The position numbers and the translations under genes were made by a program. Positions 36,712-44,340 of a stretch of DNA of 64,000 bases are shown here, in pieces (position 1 is the first letter of the stretch; each line of letters opens with the position of its first letter). The notes under the pieces are model-generated. The model was given only the letters and a program-made list of their open reading frames with translations. It ran no database searches and was not told the DNA's origin. Origin of the DNA: Pseudomonas sp. GD03919. Its GTDB lineage: Bacteria > Pseudomonadota > Gammaproteobacteria > Pseudomonadales > Pseudomonadaceae. The stretch is from assembly GCF_029814935.1 (NCBI RefSeq), contig NZ_CP104582.1:3472001-3536000 (forward strand). Reading direction: 5' to 3'.

Positions 36712-36775
36712 CAGCAACGGCACCATCCTCGCCAAGAATCCAGATGGGTTCTTCAGTCTGACCTGGAGGCAACGA

Positions 36776-36973
36776 ATGGATGAACTTTCAAGATCCTTCC
36801 GCCGAACGCTGAAGACATGTCGAACTACAGATCAACACATCGCCTTGCACCAACGACGCCGACCTCGAATGCTCAGCAGCGAGGAGGAAGCCCTATTGAG
36901 CGAGCTTCTACACCGACTTGAATCCGCCGAGCTGCTACACACCTCAGAGAACGAATCATGGCTCGTCTTCTAA
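36776..36973 (+). CDS. Small basic/helical protein (65 aa)
   Basis: A 65-residue protein with an arginine-rich first half and an acidic helical second half (SSEEEALLSELLHRLESAELL). TGGAGG precedes the ATG. It overlaps the next gene by 16 bp, so the two are probably coupled. Function unknown. Confidence 0.65.
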   Translation: MDELSRSFRRTLKTCRTTDQHIALHQRRRPRMLSSEEEALLSELLHRLESAELLHTSENESWLVF

Positions 36974-37386
36974 GCACTACCTCCCCAGCCCTGAACATCC
37001 AGCTGGACTGCGGACAATCAGTCTCCGTTGAAGCCTTCATGTACGGTCTGACCTATGGAGGACTCATTGAAGGGGCGCCCAATGAGAGCCTCAATATCAT
37101 GATCATGGAGCGCGCGCTGATTTGCCACGAGGCGTTATGGGGAGAACGCCAGACTTACATGATTCCACCCGCAATGGATGTCAGCGATCCGGCACACCCT
37201 ACCCTGCCCCGACTCAACCTGCATGTATGGCTGTGCGCAGAGCCTATAAAGCCAATGTTCGATGGCTCTCAACTGGTGGTCACCTGGTTTGTGGACGAGT
37301 GCCATACGCAACCACTGGCGGAGGTGATTTCAAGCGCCATTCGACATCTGCCATGGAAGCAGCTGGCACGCGACTTCGACCATTAA
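36958..37386 (+). CDS. Hypothetical protein, 142 aa
   Basis: A 142-residue mixed alpha/beta protein, not recognised. It has histidine- and tryptophan-containing strands (LNLHVWLCAEP, LVVTWFVDECH) and no signal peptide. It is coupled to the 65-aa gene by overlap and lies 84 bp before the HEPN gene, all in the same direction from operator site 5. Confidence 0.7.
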   Translation: MARLLSTTSPALNIQLDCGQSVSVEAFMYGLTYGGLIEGAPNESLNIMIMERALICHEALWGERQTYMIPPAMDVSDPAHPTLPRLNLHVWLCAEPIKPMFDGSQLVVTWFVDECHTQPLAEVISSAIRHLPWKQLARDFDH

Positions 37387-37901
37387 CGCCCCACTCCAGT
37401 CAGTCAAATTCATTACTATCTCCCTTTAAAGCCTTGATATGGTCTGGTTTTCAGTACAGGGAGCTATCGCATGCACTACCAGGCTTTGAAGGACCGCCAT
37501 CGCCAAGAGCGTGACCAGCAACATCCCAATCTCAGCCTACGACTGCATCGAGCACTCAGTTGGCTGAACCGAGCAGAACAAGCCGAAGATACTGATGGCC
37601 GCTTTATTTTTTTGTGGATCGCATTCAACGCAGCCTACGCCACCGATATCGACGAGCAGATGCGGCTATCTGAGCAGGAAACCTTCAAAGCCTTTCTCGA
37701 AAAGCTGTGCTCACTCGATAGCACCAACAGCATCGAGAAGCTCGTCTGGTCGGAATTCCCCGGCAGCATCCGAGTACTGCTGGACAACCAGTATGTCTTC
37801 CGTAAGCGTCCAGCCAAGTCACCTTCCGCAATCCCGCATTAAGGGCGATGGTGTCCGCGTATTTTTAAGCGGACGCGATAGCCCTTATCGCCGGGATTTC
37901 C

Positions 37902-38219
37902 ATGCGCCAACGAAGCTCTTACCCCAAACCGTTCAAGGCCCAGGTTGTTCAGGAGTGCCTGCAACCTGGTGCGACCGTCTCCAGCGTGGCCATACGCCAT
38001 GGCATCAACGCCAACGTCATTCGCAAGTGGCTACCGCTTTATCGGGATCAACTGCCAGCGGCGTTGCCGGCGTTCGTTCCTGCGAGGGTTACGCCCAAAC
38101 GACCAGCTGAAGCAGCGGTGATTATCGAGCTACCGCTGGGCGCGCAATCGGTCACGGTGAAATGGCCAGCCTCCGATCCTGAAGGTTGCGCCCGCTTTGT
38201 CCGTGGGCTCGCCCAGTGA
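37902..38219 (+). CDS. tnpA: IS66 TnpA
   Basis: A 105-residue helix-turn-helix protein of the IS66 accessory type, with SSVAIRHGINANVIRKWLP as the HTH. Its stop overlaps the GTG of tnpB (GTGA). Confidence 0.88.
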   Translation: MRQRSSYPKPFKAQVVQECLQPGATVSSVAIRHGINANVIRKWLPLYRDQLPAALPAFVPARVTPKRPAEAAVIIELPLGAQSVTVKWPASDPEGCARFVRGLAQ

Positions 38220-38551
38220 TCCGCGTGGATAGTATCTGGCTCGCCACCGAGCCGATGGATATGCGTGCGGGTACTGAAACCGCGTTGGCCCGCGTGGTGG
38301 CGGTGTTCGGTGCGGCGAAGCCGCACTGCGCCTATCTGTTCGCCAATCGCCGCGCCAACCGCATGAAAGTTCTGGTGCATGACGGCGTGGGTATCTGGCT
38401 CGCCGCGCGGCGCTTGCACCAGGGCAAGTTTCATTGGCCAGGCATCCGGCACGGCTCGGAAGTCGAACTCGACACCGAGCAACTTCAGGCTTTGGTACTG
38501 GGGTTGCCCTGGCAGCGAGTCGGCGCAGCCGGCACGATCACAGTGCTGTAG
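38216..38551 (+). CDS. tnpB: IS66 TnpB (Orf2)
   Basis: A 111-residue IS66 Orf2 protein, starting at the GTG that overlaps the tnpA stop. It has the family features MDMRAGTETALARV and FHWPGI. Needed for IS66 transposition; exact role unknown. Confidence 0.88.
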   Translation: MIRVDSIWLATEPMDMRAGTETALARVVAVFGAAKPHCAYLFANRRANRMKVLVHDGVGIWLAARRLHQGKFHWPGIRHGSEVELDTEQLQALVLGLPWQRVGAAGTITVL

Positions 38552-38612
38552 CACCTGCCATTAGCCCATCGGTTTATCTCCGCTGACCGCCTGCTCTGGC
38601 ACAATCAGCGGC

Positions 38613-40148
38613 ATGACTTCCTCGCCCAATCTCGACCAACTGACACCTGACCAGCTGCGCACACTGGCCGCGCAGTTGCTCACGCAAGTCGCTGCGATGG
38701 GCAAAAAGATCCACCGCGATCAAACAGTCATCGAGCAGCTCACCCACGAAATCGCATGGTTCAAACGGCACAAGTTCGCCAAGAGCAGCGAGCAGCTAAG
38801 CCCTGATCAGGGCAGCCTGCTTGATGACCTGCTCGACACCGACATCGCCGCCACCGAGGCCGAGCTGAAAGCCGTCAATCCTCCGGTTACCCCAGCCGAA
38901 CCACGCCAACAACCCAAGCGCACACCGCTGCCACCGCAATTTCCGCGCACCGTGATCCGTCACGAGCCGGAGAACACCCAGTGCGCCTGCGGTTGCCAGC
39001 TTCAGCGCGTCGGCGAAGACGTCAGCGAAAAGCTCGACTACACGCCGGGCGTGTTCACCGTCGAACAGCACGTGCGTGGGAAATGGGCCTGCCGCCAATG
39101 CGAAACGCTGATCCAGGCGCCCGTGCCGGCCCAGGTGATCGACAAGGGGATCCCTACCGCCGGCCTGCTGGCTCACGTGATGGTGACCAAGTTCGCCGAC
39201 CACCTACCGCTGTACCGGCAGGAGAAGATCTTTGGCCGTGCCGGCCTGGCCATCGCTCGTTCGACACTGGCGCAGTGGGTCGGGCAAACCGGCGTGCAGC
39301 TCCAGCCCCTGGTCGATGCGCTGCGCGAAGCGGTGCTTGCCCAGCGCGTGATCCATGCCGACGAAACCCCGGTTTCGATGCTCGCGCCCGGCGAGAAGAA
39401 GACCCACCGTGCCTACGTCTGGGCCTACAGCACCACGCCCTTCGCCGATCTGAAGGCCGTGGTCTACGACTTCAGCCCCAGCCGTGCCGGCGAGCATGCG
39501 CGCAATTTTCTTGGCCAGTGGAATGGCAAGCTGGTCTGCGACGACTTCGCTGGCTACAAGGCCAGCTTCGTGCAAGGCATCACCGAAATCGGCTGCATGG
39601 CTCACGCCCGGCGCAAGTTCTTCGATCTGCACGCGGCGAACAAAAGCCAACTGGCCGAACAGGCGCTGCACTCTATCGCTGGGCTGTACGAAGTCGAACG
39701 CCAAGTGCGCGACATGAGCAATGAAGAACGCTGGCGAATACGGCAGGAAAAGGCTTCACCGCTCCTCGACGCACTACATGACTGGATGCTGGCCCAGCGT
39801 GATCTTGTGCCCAACGGCTCAGCCACGGCGAAAGCTTTGGATTACAGCCTCAAACGCTGGGTAGCGCTGACGCGCTACCTGGACGATGGCGCTGTGCCCA
39901 TCGACAACAACCAAGTCGAGAACCAGATCCGCCCGTGGGCTCTAGGTCGCTCCAATTGGCTGTTTGCCGGGTCGCTACGCAGCGGCAAACGGGCGGCGGC
40001 AATCATGAGCCTGATCCAGTCGGCGCGGATGAATGGGCATGATCCGTATGCCTATCTCAAGGATGTGCTAACGCGACTGCCGACGCAGAAGGCCAGCGCT
40101 CTGGCCGAGCTGCTGCCGCACTACTGGGTATCCGTCGGCAAGGTGTAA
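38613..40148 (+). CDS. tnpC: IS66 TnpC transposase
   Basis: A 511-residue transposase with an N-terminal coiled region, a zinc-binding segment (CACGCQ and CRQCET) and a DDE domain: VIHADETP, VCDDFAGYK, and the late VPIDNNQVENQIRPWALGR with the catalytic E. Full length, so the element looks functional. Confidence 0.92.
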   Translation: MTSSPNLDQLTPDQLRTLAAQLLTQVAAMGKKIHRDQTVIEQLTHEIAWFKRHKFAKSSEQLSPDQGSLLDDLLDTDIAATEAELKAVNPPVTPAEPRQQPKRTPLPPQFPRTVIRHEPENTQCACGCQLQRVGEDVSEKLDYTPGVFTVEQHVRGKWACRQCETLIQAPVPAQVIDKGIPTAGLLAHVMVTKFADHLPLYRQEKIFGRAGLAIARSTLAQWVGQTGVQLQPLVDALREAVLAQRVIHADETPVSMLAPGEKKTHRAYVWAYSTTPFADLKAVVYDFSPSRAGEHARNFLGQWNGKLVCDDFAGYKASFVQGITEIGCMAHARRKFFDLHAANKSQLAEQALHSIAGLYEVERQVRDMSNEERWRIRQEKASPLLDALHDWMLAQRDLVPNGSATAKALDYSLKRWVALTRYLDDGAVPIDNNQVENQIRPWALGRSNWLFAGSLRSGKRAAAIMSLIQSARMNGHDPYAYLKDVLTRLPTQKASALAELLPHYWVSVGKV

Positions 40149-40547
40149 TGCCCGTTCGCTTACTGTCTTCCAAAGTTTCTGGGATCATCAAAGCGGAAAA
40201 ATCAGCGAAGAGCAGTGGAAAGAACGCTTTGCCAGTGGGAAAAAAGCAGCAGCTTTGGCGCTGGCCAACCGCAACACGCCTGCGGTGCTGGGCGTGATGT
40301 TCAACCGCATCTACACACTGCGAAACCAGCTCATTCATGGTGGAGCAACCTGGAATGGCCGAGTGAACAGGGATCAGCTACGAGACTGCTGCAACCTGCT
40401 AGGAAAACTGGTGCCCTTGATAATCCAGAACATGCTGGACAGCCCGGACACCTTATGGGGCGATGCCAACTACCCAGTGGTTGGCTGAGGATGGACACCG
40501 GTTCATCTTGAATAGACGAAACCTGTCCACACTCAGGGGCAGCTATC

Positions 40548-40733
40548 GGCCGATTCTGTTGAAAAAGTCGGTTTCTGAGCGAGCTGCGTTTTGGTAGCTC
40601 AGAAAGCACTCGATTTCGGTGTTGCTACGTAAAAACCAAGACAGCTCTTCCTTCTGAGCAAGCCAGATTTCAACGTCGCTCACGCTCTTTCATGGGGAAA
40701 AATTGCGACGGGACTTTTTCAACAGAATCGGCC
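40548..40733. mobile_element. MITE-like element with 22-bp inverted repeats
   Basis: A 186-bp stretch bounded by perfect 22-bp inverted repeats (40548-40569 and 40712-40733) that start GGCCGATTCTGTTGAAAAAG. It has no transposase. The ends resemble those of IS5-type elements (GGCCG...TTGAAAAA), so it may be an internally deleted, non-autonomous derivative. No clear target duplication seen. Confidence 0.7.
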
Positions 40734-40848
40734 AAAAGCAGCCGCTCACATCAGGCTGTTATCGTCCCTTTACAACGGGCGAAGATGTCTACGAAGTTAA
40801 GGTCGCCCTCCACTCATACTGAAACGCCTCTCGATGCGAGTGGATACC

Positions 40849-41973
40849 TCAACGTATGCCCGCAAGGCGTTTCAGGCTCTCAATCACATCTGCTGGCTCG
40901 CTATTACTCATAGCAGCTGCTAGACGCATAAGCACCTGGTCGCGACGCACCTGAAACTGCGGTAACTCATAAACAGCACCAATCAGTTCACGCAATGTTA
41001 TTGGGACCCCCCAATACGCCTTAAGAGCAATAGCAAAGGGCTTGGCATAGTCATCGCATGCCTGGATGACAGCGCCGTCGTCCAGATCGTTGCCACGCTC
41101 TGCCCATATTTGTACCTGCTGCAAAACACATAATTCCCCCAGTCGATGCAGTATTGCCGCTGCCTGCAAGGCACCATGCTCTACACCAGCCTGCCGGGCC
41201 AATTGCACGACCCTTTCAGCCAGTCGCTCCGAGGCATCCAGATGCTCTTGGATAAAGACAGAGAGCAGCAAATTTTTAGAACTGCTGGTCTGCCGCAGTG
41301 CCAGAGCAATTGCCAGATTGAGGCTAGTGCGCCCGCCTAAGCGCTTCAGTGCGTCTACCAAGCTGGCGCAGCGCTGCTCTCCCAATAGATAGGCTGGGCT
41401 GTTGGCTGCAGCAATCAGAAAAGCACAGAGAGCGGGGTCGTGTTGCCATTCCTCGGCCAACTCTCGAAAATCCAACGGCGTACCGAGGGCAGCCAGCATC
41501 AACCGATCCTTGACTTGGTGCATCAACGGTAAATCCAGATCCGCGGCGGACCGACCGGACAAGAATGTCGTCAGGTCCTCACGAACCAGTTCATGAGCCA
41601 CAGTCGTATTATCCGCCGGCAGGAGGCTCTCCAGGCACTCCAGTACTTTTGGCACATCGAAGGGTTTGGTGATGTAAGCACTAATAGCCAACGGTCTGAT
41701 TGCAAGAACGCTTTCACGATCCGCACGACCAGTAATCATGACCAGCGGCGTTTCCTTGTCATGCTTACGAATCAACTTAAACAACGTCAGGCCAGAGTCA
41801 TCGGGAAGGTTCCAGTCGGCCAGTATGAGTTGATATTTGTTGCTCTGCCATCCGGCATAAGCGCTTTTGACATCCCCGTAACAATCAACCTCTGCACCGG
41901 GCCTCTTATTCAACACCAGCTGCTTAAGCAAACCTGCCAACCAAGGGTCGTCATCCACAACCATCACACGCAT
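40849..41973 (-). CDS. Response regulator with HDOD output domain
   Basis: A 374-residue protein. The receiver domain (residues 1-120) has the acidic pocket VVDDDP, phosphoacceptor D in ILADWNLPD and K in TKPFD. An HDOD domain (about 130-330) follows; HDOD is an HD-like fold without the metal ligands, used in signalling. It is the last gene of the kinase operon but separated from the GGDEF gene by 326 bp, so it may have its own promoter. Likely the terminal output of the relay. Confidence 0.88.
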   Translation of the reverse strand: MRVMVVDDDPWLAGLLKQLVLNKRPGAEVDCYGDVKSAYAGWQSNKYQLILADWNLPDDSGLTLFKLIRKHDKETPLVMITGRADRESVLAIRPLAISAYITKPFDVPKVLECLESLLPADNTTVAHELVREDLTTFLSGRSAADLDLPLMHQVKDRLMLAALGTPLDFRELAEEWQHDPALCAFLIAAANSPAYLLGEQRCASLVDALKRLGGRTSLNLAIALALRQTSSSKNLLLSVFIQEHLDASERLAERVVQLARQAGVEHGALQAAAILHRLGELCVLQQVQIWAERGNDLDDGAVIQACDDYAKPFAIALKAYWGVPITLRELIGAVYELPQFQVRRDQVLMRLAAAMSNSEPADVIESLKRLAGIR

Positions 41974-42153
41974 TAACGTTTCTTCCCAATCCTTGAACCT
42001 TCAAAAAAGATAGGCACATGTCCTGAATTGTCCCTACTGCCGTAGACACTCCAACCAACAGTGGTAGAGACGAATCTACGCTAGACAAGTGCACGCTTCT
42101 GGTGAGTTAGCGACCACCACAATAGCTCGCCATCCTCGCCTGGAGGACCCACC

Positions 42154-42237
42154 ATGCCCTTCGACGAAGAACCCAAGGGCTGCTCAACTAGTGCTTGCTC
42201 CTTGGAGATGGCGATGGAAAGGGTAGTCCGTCGCTAA
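42154..42237 (+). CDS. Possible 27-aa peptide
   Basis: A 27-codon frame (MPFDEEPKGCSTSACS...) preceded by a strong CTGGAGG ribosome binding site 7-8 bases away, on the strand opposite to the flanking kinase genes. It is too short to be sure. The 41974-42299 gap holds nothing else I can support. Confidence 0.25.
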   Translation: MPFDEEPKGCSTSACSLEMAMERVVRR

Positions 42238-42299
42238 CCAGCCAATAGCTGCCACACTAAAATCGGTATGCTGAGCCATCCAATTAAGAAGCCTGAAAT

Positions 42300-43961
42300 T
42301 TATATCTCAGCCAAACATACCCTATCCCGCCCCGTACTTTTTGCAGCGTAGAGCGCCTTATCGGCAGCATCGATAAGCGCACCGGCTTCCAGCTCAGCAC
42401 ACGATGCTATGCCTGCACTCAAGCTGACACTGAAATCTCCCATCTCACTGGAGAAGCTAATTTGCGAGAACTGCTGACGCATTTTTTCCAGTATCTGTAC
42501 TGCTTGAGCTCCACTGCACTCGGGCAGTACTACCAGGAATTCTTCACCACCGTAGCGACCAATAACGTCGACTCTGCGGAGTCTTTGCCTGAGCAGATTA
42601 GCGAGTGCCCGAATCACGTTGTCACCAACACCATGGCCGTATGAATCGTTGACCTTCTTGAAATGGTCAATATCCAGCATCACCACGCTTACAGGCTTGC
42701 CTGTACGCATTGCGCGCTCCTGCTCTACCGCAACCTGCTCCTTGATATCCGCATGCTTCAGCAGCCCCGTCAGGCTGTCTCGAGACAACGCATTGCTGAG
42801 TAGTCTTGCCCTCTGTGCCCTGGCAAACACTGTAGCGATAAGACTCTTATCGGATATGGGCTTGGTGACGAAGTCATCACCCGCCTTCAGCAAGGCACTC
42901 ATTTGCAAGCCGATATCGGTTTCGGCCGAAAGATAGATGATCGGTATTCGGATCCAGTCATCGTTGAAGCGGATCATCTGGGCAAGCTCGGGCCCCGAGC
43001 TGCCGGGCATGTTCACATCCAGCAGCAGAACCTCTGGACTGAATTGAGCAATGGTCTCAAGTAGCTGGCCCGGCTCACTGACTACCTCAACCAGCATATT
43101 TGCCGCGTTCAGCACCAAGCGATAGTGATTGGCCAACTCATAGTCATCATCAACGACCAACACTCGATAGGGAGCCCCCCCTTGTTGGGCGAAACACCTC
43201 TCAAGGCGACTCTCAAGCTTGGCCACATCAACAGGTTTGCTGAAAAAACCGACGGCACCAAGGCGTGCAGCCTGTAGCTGAGTATCGAAGTCATCCTGCG
43301 TCGTCAGCACCAGCAACGGAGGCACCTGCGGGAGACGAGCAAGTAGTGAGGACGCGTACTCCAATCCGCTCTGCTGAGCGGTGCCGAGATTAACGTCGAC
43401 AATCAAAGCATCAGGACTCTGCCGCGCTATCGCCTCATCAAGTTCGGTAGTGCAGATAAAGTGGCGAGCTTGATAGCCGAACGTCGAGAGCGTTCGACGG
43501 ATGCCCTCACCCACACTTTCTTCATCCTCGAGGATGTAGATGAGACGGGAGCCTTCGTTCGTGCCGCTGCTGCGCGGTAGCTCGATAGGGGCGGGAGCAG
43601 GATTCACCTTTACAGCTAGATCTGACGTGCACGCCAGTGCCTGGATATCATCAACAAAAGTGTCCAATCCCTTGCGCTGCAACTCTAGACTGCTTAGCCA
43701 TTGCTGCGAGTGCTGTTCAAGCAATCGAGCTTGATCTCCCAGCTCCTTGAAACCGAAGGTACCTGCACTCCCCGCCAGCTTATGCAGCTGGTTGCGCAGA
43801 TCCTGTAGGTGCTCAAGTTGCTCTGTTGGATCAGAGGCACGCTGCAACTGCTGCGCCCTATCTGCCAGCTGAGGTAGCTCTTCCTTGAGGCGCTGGGCAA
43901 ACTGCTCGCCCAACAGCTGTAACTGAGCTTGCAGGTCAGCCAACGGCTTCTGTCTATCCAT
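42300..43961 (-). CDS. Hpt-REC-REC-GGDEF diguanylate cyclase
   Basis: A 553-residue signalling protein. Hpt domain with phospho-His60 (LHKLAGSAGTFG), receiver 1 (about 139-255, D in LIVDVNLG), receiver 2 (about 265-380, D in LLLDVNMPG), then GGDEF (about 395-553). The active site is GGEEF and a product-inhibition site RRVD sits five residues before it, so it should make c-di-GMP under feedback control. The Hpt domain can take phosphate from the hybrid kinase upstream. It overlaps the CheY-like gene by 8 bp. Confidence 0.92.
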   Translation of the reverse strand: MDRQKPLADLQAQLQLLGEQFAQRLKEELPQLADRAQQLQRASDPTEQLEHLQDLRNQLHKLAGSAGTFGFKELGDQARLLEQHSQQWLSSLELQRKGLDTFVDDIQALACTSDLAVKVNPAPAPIELPRSSGTNEGSRLIYILEDEESVGEGIRRTLSTFGYQARHFICTTELDEAIARQSPDALIVDVNLGTAQQSGLEYASSLLARLPQVPPLLVLTTQDDFDTQLQAARLGAVGFFSKPVDVAKLESRLERCFAQQGGAPYRVLVVDDDYELANHYRLVLNAANMLVEVVSEPGQLLETIAQFSPEVLLLDVNMPGSSGPELAQMIRFNDDWIRIPIIYLSAETDIGLQMSALLKAGDDFVTKPISDKSLIATVFARAQRARLLSNALSRDSLTGLLKHADIKEQVAVEQERAMRTGKPVSVVMLDIDHFKKVNDSYGHGVGDNVIRALANLLRQRLRRVDVIGRYGGEEFLVVLPECSGAQAVQILEKMRQQFSQISFSSEMGDFSVSLSAGIASCAELEAGALIDAADKALYAAKSTGRDRVCLAEI

Positions 43962-44340
43962 TCGAGCGGCTCCAAATGGCGCGTATCTGACTCGCCAACT
44001 GCATCGGATCGAAGGGTTTAATGATTACGTCACGTGCGCCGAGACTCCGGTAATGCTCGACCTCTGCAGGCTGTACCTTGGCAGTCATAAAGGCGACAGG
44101 GACAACATTGATGTCCACCAGGTTGACTAATTGCTCAAGCGTCTGCGGGCCATCCATTCCGGGCATCATGACATCCAGCAGAATAAAATCCGGCGCAAAA
44201 CTTGCCACTCTATCGATGGCGTCCTTACCACTGCTGCAACTCAGTACCTCGAATCCGCCGACAGCCTCCAGGGCGACCTTGGCCACAGCCTGAATGGAGG
44301 GGTCGTCCTCCACATGCAATATGCGCTTCAGCTCAGGCAT
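43954..44340 (-). CDS. CheY-like single-domain response regulator
   Basis: A 128-residue stand-alone receiver: acidic pair in HVEDDP, phosphoacceptor D in ILLDVMMPGMDG, K in IIKPFD. The start at 44340 (MPELKRIL) is used; a longer frame would lie inside the kinase gene. It overlaps the hybrid kinase by 8 bp and the GGDEF gene by 8 bp, so it is a shuttle or phosphate sink within the relay. Confidence 0.88.
   Translation of the reverse strand: MPELKRILHVEDDPSIQAVAKVALEAVGGFEVLSCSSGKDAIDRVASFAPDFILLDVMMPGMDGPQTLEQLVNLVDINVVPVAFMTAKVQPAEVEHYRSLGARDVIIKPFDPMQLASQIRAIWSRSNG

Larger units (their letters stand above)
37802..40163 (+). mobile_element. IS66-family insertion sequence
   Basis: A 2362-bp element with ends GTAAGCGTCCAGCC and GCCCGTTCGCTTAC, related inverted repeats that begin GTAAGCG. 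An exact 8-bp duplication TGTCTTCC flanks it (37794-37801 and 40164-40171), as expected for IS66. It carries tnpA, tnpB and tnpC, all intact. It interrupts a HEPN gene. Confidence 0.95.
37471..40488 (+). pseudogene. HEPN-domain protein gene split by IS66-family element
   Basis: The gene starts at 37471, is cut after 37801 and resumes at 40172. Removing the element and one copy of the 8-bp duplication gives an unbroken frame of 216 codons (215 aa). The joined protein has the HEPN signature RNxxxH at R161-N162-H166 (RNQLIHGG), as in HEPN ribonucleases. The present product keeps the N-terminal helices, then reads into the IS and stops at 37842, losing the catalytic motif. A relic of a related gene lies at 25231. 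HEPN RNases are common abortive-infection effectors, so this may have been the effector of the 35.7-kb operon. Confidence 0.82.

Noticed and set aside
40819..40875. 11-bp inverted repeat CTGAAACGCCT around the end of the HDOD gene
   Set aside because: One arm lies inside the coding region and the loop is 35 bases; too loose to call a terminator.
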